The position numbers and the translations under genes are program-made. The notes under the pieces are model-generated. The model was not told the DNA's origin and made no database searches. It saw only the letters and a program-made list of their open reading frames with translations. Of a stretch of DNA of 64,000 nt, positions 53,275 to 61,406 are shown in pieces. Origin of the DNA: Qipengyuania marisflavi. GTDB lineage: Bacteria; Pseudomonadota; Alphaproteobacteria; Sphingomonadales; Sphingomonadaceae. Location: the NCBI RefSeq assembly GCF_005884405.1, contig NZ_VCAO01000004.1, forward strand, positions 1 through 64,000. The letters run 5' to 3'. The stretch's first letter is position 1. Each line of letters opens with the position of its first letter.

Positions 53275-55023
53275 CTATCCTGTTTCCCGCGAAATGCGAG
53301 CGACCTGTTTGGGCGCGCCATCCGGATGATCTTCGGGCTTGCGGCCCTTGGGATGGTAAGAATGGCACATCGCGCAGGTGGAAGGCACATCGGCCTGTTT
53401 CGCGGCTTCGCCCAGATGGCATTCGCGGCAGGTGGCTATTCCCGGCAGCAATACATCCGTGGCCGCATCCGAGCTGTCAGCCTTGTGGCAGGTGGAGCAT
53501 TCCTCCTGCTCATGCGCTTCGTGATCGAAGCGTCCGTTGATAAAATAATCGCTGCGCAGATTGACCGGTATCACGCTGGGCCGCCCCTTGTCAGTCGTGG
53601 GCAAATGGCATTCGCCGCACACCCCGTCGCGGCTGAGCGCGCGGGATATACCGATGTAGTTCTGCGTCGGCTTACCGAAGTTCTGATAGTAGCGCCCGCC
53701 GCGCGCGAAATCGCCCGGACGGCGGCGGCCACTGGTGATCGGGCGGCGCGGCGCACGGTCCATCGCAATCAGATCGGCGCGCATCTGGTCGACATCGCCA
53801 TGGCGCAGCGTGCGGAACGTGGTGCCCACCTTGTCATAGACGAGGCTGTGACAGCTTTCGCAATCCTCCTCCATCCGCACCGGCAGGAAGCCGTTATTGT
53901 CGTCAGTGGGGCGGTGGCAATCGGCACATTCCAGCGCTTCGCCATATTTGCCCAGATTGCCCGCCATGCGTGCCACGCCATTGCTTTGCGACAAGTGCAT
54001 GTCATGCGGAAAGCGCAGCCCGCTGTTCTCACGCGCTTTGCCGTCCAGCGCTATGCGGGTCACGGTCTCGCTGCCAGGCGTTTGGTATACTAGCGCCTGC
54101 AATTGCGGATGGTTGGTGCCAAAATCGCTCGCATTAGCCAGCGCGGTGTCGGCCAGGCGCTGGTCCATAGTGTCATGGCAGGACGAGCAGAATTGCTGCG
54201 CTGCGGGTTCCATCCGTCCGGCGCCTTCATGTTCCGTGTGGCAGGTGGTGCAGGCTTCCGGACCTTCCTTGCCAAAGGTTTCGGCGACTTCCCACAACAG
54301 CGCATCGCCGCGCGACAGTGGCCCGCGCGCGCTGGCCAGCCGTGGCTTGCCTGCGTGATAGCCAATGCTTTCGTGACAGGTCAGGCAGGTTTCATCGCGC
54401 ACGGACTGGAAGGGCTCAACGTGGCAAGCTTCGCAATTCTGTTCCAGCGCATGGTGCGCCTGGCTCAGCTTGCCAGTGCTCCACGCCGCATCCATGCGGA
54501 CCTGATCGGTGCCGTCGGCGCCGGGGGCAGGATTGGCACGATTAAGATGGGTCCATATTGGCACGGCGAGAAACGCGAGCAGGATTGCGGCCATGCCAAG
54601 CCAGGCCAAGATCCGCTTGCTGGGCATGGCAGCGTCCAGATCGAAACCGCGTATCGCATCGCGATTGCCAAACTCGCGTTCCTGCTGGGTGATCGTGATT
54701 GCGGCGCGCCCGTCGCTCTCTTTGGCGAACAGCAGCGAATAAAGCCCGAACACAAATTCGCCGCCACCGCCTGCGCGGAAACTGGAATCAGTCGTCTTTC
54801 GACCATCATGCACAAAACCATGCGCGCTGGTCGAAACCATGCGCAGACGTCCGTCAGCAACGCGCTCCAGCACTGCATGATGCTGTTCCACGGCCAGATC
54901 GGGCAGGACAATATCGTTCGTGGTTGCGCGGCCAATCGTGAGCTTGTCGCCAGCCACTTCGCGCTCGCGCACGATTTCGCGGCCTGTGGCGGTACGGTCG
55001 ACTGTGCGGATGAGGAAGGTCAT
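53275..55023 (-). CDS. FHA domain - transmembrane helix - decaheme cytochrome protein
   Basis: A 582-residue protein of unusual build. Residues 1-100 form an FHA domain (TIGRATTNDIVLPD, then EQHHAVLE) where the usual SxxH pThr-site serine is not obvious. Residues 138-157 form one helix with no cleavage site. Residues 190-560 hold ten heme motifs: CEACH 197, CLTCH 213, CTTCH 258, CSSCH 279, CADCH 366, CESCH 388, CGECH 469, CSTCH 509, CRECH 532 and CAMCH 550. The FHA part must be cytoplasmic and the hemes periplasmic. The ATG at 55023 gives the FHA domain its natural start, ten bases after the b-cytochrome gene. Confidence 0.88.
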   Translation of the reverse strand: MTFLIRTVDRTATGREIVREREVAGDKLTIGRATTNDIVLPDLAVEQHHAVLERVADGRLRMVSTSAHGFVHDGRKTTDSSFRAGGGGEFVFGLYSLLFAKESDGRAAITITQQEREFGNRDAIRGFDLDAAMPSKRILAWLGMAAILLAFLAVPIWTHLNRANPAPGADGTDQVRMDAAWSTGKLSQAHHALEQNCEACHVEPFQSVRDETCLTCHESIGYHAGKPRLASARGPLSRGDALLWEVAETFGKEGPEACTTCHTEHEGAGRMEPAAQQFCSSCHDTMDQRLADTALANASDFGTNHPQLQALVYQTPGSETVTRIALDGKARENSGLRFPHDMHLSQSNGVARMAGNLGKYGEALECADCHRPTDDNNGFLPVRMEEDCESCHSLVYDKVGTTFRTLRHGDVDQMRADLIAMDRAPRRPITSGRRRPGDFARGGRYYQNFGKPTQNYIGISRALSRDGVCGECHLPTTDKGRPSVIPVNLRSDYFINGRFDHEAHEQEECSTCHKADSSDAATDVLLPGIATCRECHLGEAAKQADVPSTCAMCHSYHPKGRKPEDHPDGAPKQVARISRETG

Positions 55024-55033
55024 CTCCGGTCGC

Positions 55034-55930
55034 TCACCAGTAATAAAACACGCTGAGGATATGCGCGGCCAGCGCGGCGAGAAGCGCAATCGTCAGTGGG
55101 ACGTGGACATACAGCCAGATCTCAAGCAGCGCCTTGTACCGCATATGCTTGCGGATCTGGTCCAGCTGGGCCGAGCGGCGGCCCAGCAATGTGCGCACCT
55201 TCTGCTGCGCGGCGTCATCGGCATCGTCGGCATAGGCGCGCTTGGTCGAAATATGTTCCAGAGCGCGGCGGGTCGGCGCGCGACCGCGGCGGCCGGTGAG
55301 GCGCTGCCACAGCCCCTCCTTGAACACGTCATGCTCCAGCGCGGCGATGACCATATCGGTATCCTCACGCGCCAGCGGCAGGGCGGCTGCCTCAAGCTGG
55401 CGGTCGATTGCGGACAGGCTTTCGACCATCTGTTCGCGGGTCATCTCGCGGCGGTTTTCCGAAAGCTTTTCCGGCAGCATGGAATAGACCGATATGCCGT
55501 AAATGCCCGATGCGATCACCAGCACCATCAGCGCCCATGCCAGCGTGTGGACATTCCAGCCCAGCTGGAACCCGGTATGCAAAGTGCCGATCACCACTAG
55601 CGACAGGCCCAGATAGACATGCGCGCTGGTCCACGCTTTGACACTCCAATTGCCGGGATTGGCGCGCCGCTTGCGGATGCCGAGCAGCGCCAGCCAGACG
55701 ATCAGCCCGGCGCCAATTGTGCCCAGCGTATAGCCCAGCCAGCTGCCACCATTATGGCGCGGCTCGACATCGACCAGCAGATAAACCGTCAGGAAAAACA
55801 CGCTGATGAAAACGGCGATCTTGAGCCAGCGGTATCCGGCATATTCAAGAAAGCTGCCATGTTCGGCGGCATGGCGACGCTCGCGGCTTTGCGCGCGGCG
55901 CTCGCCAGCGCTTTTGAACAGCGAGGCCAT
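55034..55930 (-). CDS. Five-helix membrane protein, predicted diheme cytochrome b
   Basis: A 298-residue membrane protein with helices at about 35-55, 65-85, 103-121, 128-149 and 271-295. A long charged loop (150-270) lies between helices four and five. His104 and His118 on helix three, and His276 and His290 on helix five, are each 14 residues apart and would face each other if both helices run the same way; this is the spacing of bis-His diheme b cytochromes. I do not know a named family. Sitting between an Fe-S/flavin oxidoreductase and a periplasmic decaheme protein, it is the natural membrane electron path. It overlaps the upstream gene (TGATG). Confidence 0.8.
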   Translation of the reverse strand: MASLFKSAGERRAQSRERRHAAEHGSFLEYAGYRWLKIAVFISVFFLTVYLLVDVEPRHNGGSWLGYTLGTIGAGLIVWLALLGIRKRRANPGNWSVKAWTSAHVYLGLSLVVIGTLHTGFQLGWNVHTLAWALMVLVIASGIYGISVYSMLPEKLSENRREMTREQMVESLSAIDRQLEAAALPLAREDTDMVIAALEHDVFKEGLWQRLTGRRGRAPTRRALEHISTKRAYADDADDAAQQKVRTLLGRRSAQLDQIRKHMRYKALLEIWLYVHVPLTIALLAALAAHILSVFYYW

Positions 55931-58380
55931 CAGTCGATATCCTCCAGCCGCGCTACCGAGAGGAATTTTTCAGGTGACACGCGGATCGCCGCGCCGGTGG
56001 GGCAGGCGCGCACGCAGGCCGGACCGCCGGTAACGCCCGAACACATATCGCATTTGATCGCGACCTTGGGCGTTTCCTTGCCTTCTGCCTCGGCCTTTTT
56101 CTTGCGCCAGGAATAGTTGGCTTCGCCGGGGCCAGGGCCGGCGCCGAACAACAGCCATGACAGTAGGCCGGGCTTCTTGGGCGGGCGCGCATCCATGCGG
56201 ATCACGCCATAGGGGCAATTGCGCTGGCAATTGCCGCAGCCGATGCAGGTGTCATCGATGAACACTTCGCCATCGGGGCCGCGCTTGATCGCATTGGGCG
56301 GGCAATCGGCCATGCAATGCGGATGTTCGCAGTGACGGCAAGAAGTTGGGACGTGCAGATGCGCGTAGGTTTTGCCAGCCTCGCGGTCGAGGCGGCTCAG
56401 TCCATCATGGCTGTCGGCGCAGGCCTTTTCGCAATTGTCGCAGCCCACGCACAGCTTCTCGTCGATCAGCAGCACGTCGGTTGCTTCGCCAAGTCCGTTA
56501 TCGACCAGGAATTGGGCGGTTTGCGAATACATATCGACCGCGCCGCCAAAGCTGGCTTTCCGGCTTTCGACAAAATCGTTGATCTCGCGCCGCCCGGCCA
56601 TATCGCCCATCGCCTTTTCGCGCAGTTCGGGCTTGGCATCGAGCAGGGCGTTAAAGGCATCACCGGGCAGGCGGATGACCTCGCTCTTGATCGCGGCTTT
56701 TACTGATGCGGTCCGTTTCGACCCGTCGATCACAGCCATTTCGCCGAAATAGGAACCGGCAGGCAGGTAGGAGAGAAACACCGGGTGGCCGCCCAGATCC
56801 TTTTCAACGATCATCGATCCGCGGCGGACGATAAAGATGTCCTTGTCGTCGGCACCCTCGTTAATCACCGTTTCGCCAGCGCGCACATTCACGACTTCGG
56901 ATTGATCGACAAGATCGGCGACATCGGCGGGGTTCAGGCCCGATCCGAATAACTGCAACAGCTGCCGCTCGACAGAAATACGGTTGACCGCGCGGTTGGC
57001 CGATGGCGAGGTCGCCAGCAGTTTCAGCGCCGCTTGGCGTGAGAGCTCCATCACTACTGTGGGTTCGGCTGCACGGACGGTAGCACCGCGGCGGCGGCCC
57101 GAGATCAGCCCGACTTCACCAAAGATCGAACCCTGTTCGATGGGCACGGTGAAGTCGGTATCGTCAGGGTTCACCTCGACCGCCACCGAACCTTCGGCAA
57201 TAGCGAACATGGATGAACCGGAATCATTGCGGGTGAACACCACATCGCCGGGGCCAAAGGCGTGGACATCGCTGTCGAGCATCAGCTCGCGCATTTGCAA
57301 GGGCGACAATTCCTGCAGGATCACGACCTGGCTGCGGAACGTCTCCAGCCATTCCTCGACCGATTTGCGGCCCGGCAGAGCATTGAATTTGGCGGCCAGG
57401 ATCGGCTCGTCCGCAGGTTTGAGGTCGAGATTGCCATTAAGGAACTCGATCGCGTCATAGCCCTGGTTCATGCAGTGCTTGATCAGCGGATAGCCCGCCA
57501 ATGCGCCGATGACATGGATGCCGTTCTTGGTGGTTTCGAAGCTGGGGGAAAGCTGCGGGAACGCCCCGCGATCTTCACTGGTAAAGTCGATTCCGGCGGC
57601 TTCGACAAAAGCGCGGGGCGGCTGCGAGCCGGTGCGCGCGATGATCCGGTCACAGGGGATGGTTTCCTGCCCGTCACGCGTGTCCAGCACCATTTCGCCG
57701 GGCCGCACTTCGGCGGGGGTCGTATCGCGCCGTACGCTGATACGGCCATCGGCCTCCGCTTCTTCAAGCAGTTTGACGTTGGCGCTCTTGGCGCGCGCGA
57801 ATTCTGCGCCGCGGTTCAGGATAGTGACGACATTGCCCTGCATTTTGTCCGCAGCCAGACCCAGCGCGTTCTCGATCCCGGCGTCGCCTGATCCGATGAC
57901 CGTGATATGCTCATCAACATATTCTGTGGGGTCATCGAGCTGGTACTGGATATGCGGCAAATCCGCGCCGGGTACGCGCAAGACATTGGGATTGCCCTGC
58001 GTGCCGATCGCCAGCACCACGGCCTCTGCCGCAATGGTGTCACCGCTTTTCAGGTTGAGTGTGAAATTGCCGGTTTCGCCTTCTATGGCAGCGACTTCAG
58101 CATTGAGACGGACAGTGACCTTCTGGTCGGCCATCTGCTGGTCCCAAGTGTCGAGGATCACCTCACGCTTGCCAGCGTCGAAATCCAGCGGCGAGCGCAG
58201 CACCAGATTGCTGGGCGTCGCCATGACGTGCTTGCCCTTCTGGTATTTGTAAATCGTATCGGAGAGGTGGTCGGTCTTTTCGAGCAGGACGTGGCTCATT
58301 CCCAACTCGGCCGCGCGCGCGGCGGCGCTCAGCCCGGCAGGGCCGGACCCGACAATCGCCACACGCACTTTATCGGCCAA
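55930..58380 (-). CDS. FAD/NAD(P) oxidoreductase - two cNMP-binding domains - four-cluster ferredoxin fusion
   Basis: An 816-residue fusion. Residues 5-330 are a flavin disulfide reductase-like module (VAIVGSGPAGLSAA for FAD, ITVIGSGDAGIENALGL for NAD(P)). Residues about 355-465 and 480-585 are two cyclic-nucleotide-binding domains, each with a phosphate-binding cassette keeping its Arg (GEVGLISGRRRGATV, GEMAVIDGSKRTASV). Residues 640-800 carry 16 cysteines in four 4Fe-4S motifs (644-654, 681-693, 712-722, 777-793), like DmsB/HybA electron-transfer subunits. No signal peptide, so cytoplasmic. The TTG at 58380 is chosen because GGGGGGA precedes it; no ATG fits. First gene of the operon. Confidence 0.9.
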   Translation of the reverse strand: MADKVRVAIVGSGPAGLSAAARAAELGMSHVLLEKTDHLSDTIYKYQKGKHVMATPSNLVLRSPLDFDAGKREVILDTWDQQMADQKVTVRLNAEVAAIEGETGNFTLNLKSGDTIAAEAVVLAIGTQGNPNVLRVPGADLPHIQYQLDDPTEYVDEHITVIGSGDAGIENALGLAADKMQGNVVTILNRGAEFARAKSANVKLLEEAEADGRISVRRDTTPAEVRPGEMVLDTRDGQETIPCDRIIARTGSQPPRAFVEAAGIDFTSEDRGAFPQLSPSFETTKNGIHVIGALAGYPLIKHCMNQGYDAIEFLNGNLDLKPADEPILAAKFNALPGRKSVEEWLETFRSQVVILQELSPLQMRELMLDSDVHAFGPGDVVFTRNDSGSSMFAIAEGSVAVEVNPDDTDFTVPIEQGSIFGEVGLISGRRRGATVRAAEPTVVMELSRQAALKLLATSPSANRAVNRISVERQLLQLFGSGLNPADVADLVDQSEVVNVRAGETVINEGADDKDIFIVRRGSMIVEKDLGGHPVFLSYLPAGSYFGEMAVIDGSKRTASVKAAIKSEVIRLPGDAFNALLDAKPELREKAMGDMAGRREINDFVESRKASFGGAVDMYSQTAQFLVDNGLGEATDVLLIDEKLCVGCDNCEKACADSHDGLSRLDREAGKTYAHLHVPTSCRHCEHPHCMADCPPNAIKRGPDGEVFIDDTCIGCGNCQRNCPYGVIRMDARPPKKPGLLSWLLFGAGPGPGEANYSWRKKKAEAEGKETPKVAIKCDMCSGVTGGPACVRACPTGAAIRVSPEKFLSVARLEDID

Positions 58381-58494
58381 ATCGCAGTCCCCCCGGCTAG
58401 CGACCCCAGGTCTTTTTGTTGTCCGTTCTGCATCATAGGGAAATGTGGCGCGGTGGCAATTGCTGAACCGTAAGATGATTGGTAATCGCGGAGC

Positions 58495-59451
58495 ATGACA
58501 GAAAATAGCGAAACGCCTGAGAAATCCGGCACCGCAACTCGAAGCGGCGTCCTGCTGTTGGGCGTGGCGCTTGCCGTGGTCGCTGCGGCGATCGGCTATC
58601 GCGCGCTGGATGACCGTGAGGCGAGACCGGTTGCGGGCGGAGAAGAGCCTGCGGCGCTGACCATCGAGGATCTGCAACGCCGCGCCGATGCCGCGCCCGA
58701 TGACTCTGTGGCATGGCAAGAATTGGGCTTTGCACGCTATGAACGCGGCGAATTTGCCGAGGCTGTGACTGCCTATGCCCGCGCGACCGAACTGGATCCC
58801 GATCAGGCGATTTTATGGTCCGCTTTGGGTGAGGCGCGGGTGATGGCAAGCGCGCGCGATCCGCTGCCGGTAGAGGCGCTGATCGCTTTTGAACAGGCCT
58901 TGAAAATCGATCCGGATGATCCGCGTGCAGGCTATTTCCTGGCCGTGAAGCGTGATCTGGCGGGCGACCATGAGGGCGCGATTGCCGATTGGCTCGCCCT
59001 GCTGGCGAAAACGCCGCCCGGTGCGCCGTGGGAAAGCGACCTCGCGCGCACGATCGAGCAGGTGGGCAAGGTCAACGACATCCCAACCGAGGCGCGCATC
59101 AAGGCTGCGCAGGAGGCGCGCGGCGGTACGTTTGCAGCGGCTGCGCCAGCTCCCGCACCGACCTTGGCGGCGGCGCAGGGCATTCCCGGCCCCTCTGCGG
59201 ACCAGATCGCGGCGGCGCGCACCATGTCGCCGGGCCAGCAGCGCGAAATGGCCGAGGGCATGGTCGCCAGCCTTGAAAGCAAGCTAAAGGCTAACCCCGC
59301 CAATGTCGATGGCTGGGCCATGCTAATGCGCAGTCGTGCGACGCTGGGCCAGACCGATCTGGCGCGCAAGGCGCTGGCCGATGCGCTGGCCGCCAATCCG
59401 GGCGCGGCGCAGCGGCTGCGGTCGGAAGCCGAAGTGCTCGGCATCCGCTAA
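58495..59451 (+). CDS. Membrane-anchored TPR protein, CcmI/CycH-like cytochrome c biogenesis factor
   Basis: A 318-residue protein with one N-terminal helix (about 18-38) and a periplasmic TPR domain: WQELGFARYERGEFAEAVTAYARATELDPD and a second repeat near residue 130. A final repeat-like segment lies at about 270-310 (NVDGWAMLMRSRATLGQTDLARKALA). The layout matches the TPR portion of CcmI/CycH, which holds apocytochrome c for heme attachment. It is divergent from the oxidoreductase operon, next to genes needing 25 heme attachments, which supports this reading. The rest of the ccm operon is not in the window. Confidence 0.8.
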   Translation: MTENSETPEKSGTATRSGVLLLGVALAVVAAAIGYRALDDREARPVAGGEEPAALTIEDLQRRADAAPDDSVAWQELGFARYERGEFAEAVTAYARATELDPDQAILWSALGEARVMASARDPLPVEALIAFEQALKIDPDDPRAGYFLAVKRDLAGDHEGAIADWLALLAKTPPGAPWESDLARTIEQVGKVNDIPTEARIKAAQEARGGTFAAAAPAPAPTLAAAQGIPGPSADQIAAARTMSPGQQREMAEGMVASLESKLKANPANVDGWAMLMRSRATLGQTDLARKALADALAANPGAAQRLRSEAEVLGIR

Positions 59452-59456
59452 ACACT

Positions 59457-60194
59457 GTGCGGATCGTCTTCAGCCGCAAGGGCTTCGACAGCGCAGCGGG
59501 CGGCGGACCTTCGCCGATAGTCGATGATGGTCGGCCCGTCAGCCTGCCCATTCCCGCCGGGACCGCATCGCGCACCAGCTATGGCGCGCTGGGGCTGGGC
59601 GATCTGGCGGCACGCGCGAGCCGTGGACGATTGGGCGCGGACGATCTGTGCCATCACGACCCGATGTTCCTACCCGATGACACCTGCCTGTTCGGCCAAT
59701 GCGGCGCGGCGCAAACGCATCTGGCCAACCAAGGTGTGGGGAAGGGCGATGTTTTCCTGTTCTTCGGCCTGTTCCGCGAGGCTGGCGGCAAGCCGCACCA
59801 CCGTATTTTCGGCTATCTTGAAGTTGCAGAGATGACCCGATTGGCGGAGTGCGTCCCTGACCAGCGGGAGCGTTTCGCCGCGCAGGACCATCCACATGCG
59901 CTGGCAATGCATGCCGCCAATGATGTAATTTATTCCGGGCCGGGCACGACAGCCGAGGCCGCGAGTGCGGCGCTCCGCCTGACCGTTCCCGAAGGCCCGC
60001 CCAGCCTGTGGACCATCCCGCAATGGCTGACGCGCGGCAATCTGAGCTATCACGACCGCGCCGACCGCTGGCTGGACGACAGCCGGTTGCGGAGCGTGGC
60101 GCGAGGTCAGGAATTTGTCGCCGATATCGGTGACAGACGCGATGCGCGCGACTGGCTCGCCGCGATTTTGCGCGAGATTGGCCGCGAGATTTAG
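59457..60194 (+). CDS. Nmad3-like putative nucleotide-modification-associated protein
   Basis: A 245-residue protein with GTG start five bases after the TPR gene. Its opening RIVFSRKGFDSAAGGGPSPI followed by DGRPVSLPIP resembles the Nmad3 family, proposed from genome context to work with modified nucleotides. HHDPMF, GDVFLFFGLFRE and YLEV follow in the order usual for that family. No modification genes are nearby, so its job is open. Its end overlaps the convergent mmsB gene by four bases. Confidence 0.65.
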   Translation: MRIVFSRKGFDSAAGGGPSPIVDDGRPVSLPIPAGTASRTSYGALGLGDLAARASRGRLGADDLCHHDPMFLPDDTCLFGQCGAAQTHLANQGVGKGDVFLFFGLFREAGGKPHHRIFGYLEVAEMTRLAECVPDQRERFAAQDHPHALAMHAANDVIYSGPGTTAEAASAALRLTVPEGPPSLWTIPQWLTRGNLSYHDRADRWLDDSRLRSVARGQEFVADIGDRRDARDWLAAILREIGREI

Positions 60195-61057
60195 AGCGAG
60201 CGGATAATTGCCGAGAAATCGAGCCCGCCATGCTCTTCGGCAAAGCGCTCGTAGAGCTCCTTGGCATGACGGCCGAGCGGGGTGGAGGCATCGGTACTCT
60301 CAGCCGCTTCCATCGCCAGCTTCAGATCCTTGAGCATCAGCGCCGTGGCAAAACCGCCCTGATAGTCATTATCCGCAGGCGTTTGCGGGCCAACACCGGG
60401 GACGGGGCAATAGGATGTCATCGACCAGTTCTGGCCCGAACTTACCGAGGAAATATCGTAGAAAGTCTGCGGGTCGAGCCCCAGCTTCTGCGCCATTGTG
60501 AACGCTTCTGCCGTGCCGATCATGTGGATGCCCAGCAGCATATTGTTGCAGATCTTGGCCGCCTGCCCATTGCCCGCATCGCCCGCGTGGATCACCGCCT
60601 TGCCCATCGCCTGAAGCACTGGCTCGGCGCGGGTGAAGGCCTTGGCTGTGCCGCCCACCATGAAGGTCAGCGTGCCGGAGTTTGCTGCCGCGATACCGCC
60701 AGATACCGGCGCGTCGACCATGTCGTAACCGGTGTCAATCGAGCGCTTGATTACCTCCCGAGCAGTGGCAACATCGATGGTTGAACAGTCGAGAAGCACT
60801 GCACCGTTCGGCGCATGGCCAAACACGCTGGCCTCATAGACCGATTTCACGATTCTGCCATTGGGCAACATGGTGACCACTGCGTCAACGCCTGCACAGG
60901 CTTCGGCGGCATCAGTGAAGGGCTCGCAGCCATGTTCGGCTGCGGCGGTTAAGGCCTCCTCGCTCAAATCGAAAGCGCGGACCGCGTGGCCAGCCTTGAC
61001 GAGGTTCGCGGCCATTCCGCCGCCCATGTTGCCGAGGCCGATAAAGGCAATTTTCAT
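60191..61057 (-). CDS. mmsB: 3-hydroxyisobutyrate dehydrogenase
   Basis: A 288-residue beta-hydroxyacid dehydrogenase. NAD binding is shown by FIGLGNMGGGMAANLVKAGH at the start; the catalytic lysine is in GNGQAAKICNNMLLGIH; DAPVSGGIAAANSGTLTFMVGG is the substrate loop. It oxidises 3-hydroxyisobutyrate to methylmalonate semialdehyde in valine breakdown. The enzymes for the preceding steps are encoded upstream on the same strand, so the operon order follows the pathway. Confidence 0.93.
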   Translation of the reverse strand: MKIAFIGLGNMGGGMAANLVKAGHAVRAFDLSEEALTAAAEHGCEPFTDAAEACAGVDAVVTMLPNGRIVKSVYEASVFGHAPNGAVLLDCSTIDVATAREVIKRSIDTGYDMVDAPVSGGIAAANSGTLTFMVGGTAKAFTRAEPVLQAMGKAVIHAGDAGNGQAAKICNNMLLGIHMIGTAEAFTMAQKLGLDPQTFYDISSVSSGQNWSMTSYCPVPGVGPQTPADNDYQGGFATALMLKDLKLAMEAAESTDASTPLGRHAKELYERFAEEHGGLDFSAIIRSL

Positions 61058-61063
61058 GTCAGG

Positions 61064-61405
61064 TCATCCCTTGAACTTGTGGCCCAGAAGAACAGCGGCG
61101 CTGTCGCCGTCATGTTTCCAGCCGAGATAGGTCAGATAGGGTAGCAGGAATCCCGCCCCGCCAAAAAATGCCATCACGGCGAGGGCCCAGCCGTGCAGGG
61201 AGAAGCCGTTGCGCCACGCGGTCCAGCTTGCCGACAAGAACAGCATCAGGGTGAAGTCCAGATTGAACTGGCCCGGCCACGACCATTCTCCCATGTCGCC
61301 CAAGAAGTGGGTGAACAGCGTCAGCCCATGTTCTGCAATTACTGCGCCGGTATAGAACGCCAGAATGCCCCACAGCACCATCAAGATGAAATAAAAGGGT
61401 TTCAA
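61064..61405 (-). CDS. Small integral membrane protein, unknown family
   Basis: A 113-residue hydrophobic protein with three or four helices (FILMVLWGILAFYTGAVIAE, FNLDFTLMLFLSASWTAW, WALAVMAFFGGAGFLLPYL). It ends LGHKFKG. I see no catalytic motif. A TTG start at 61405 lies one base after the enoyl-CoA hydratase stop, fitting coupled translation; an ATG at 61444 inside the hydratase gene would add a charged tail. Placement within the valine operon suggests a linked membrane role, perhaps related to substrate entry. It resembles DUF2834-type small membrane proteins only loosely. Confidence 0.7.
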   Translation of the reverse strand: MKPFYFILMVLWGILAFYTGAVIAEHGLTLFTHFLGDMGEWSWPGQFNLDFTLMLFLSASWTAWRNGFSLHGWALAVMAFFGGAGFLLPYLTYLGWKHDGDSAAVLLGHKFKG

Positions 61406-61406
61406 A

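Noticed and set aside
58381-58494. Search for CRP or FNR sites between the divergent oxidoreductase and TPR genes
   Set aside because: No TGTGA-N6-TCACA or TTGAT-N4-ATCAA match was found by eye, despite the cNMP theme of the locus.
58381-58719. Extended N terminus of the FAD-cNMP-ferredoxin fusion
   Set aside because: It would run antisense through the TPR gene and has no family similarity; the FAD motif begins right after the TTG at 58380.
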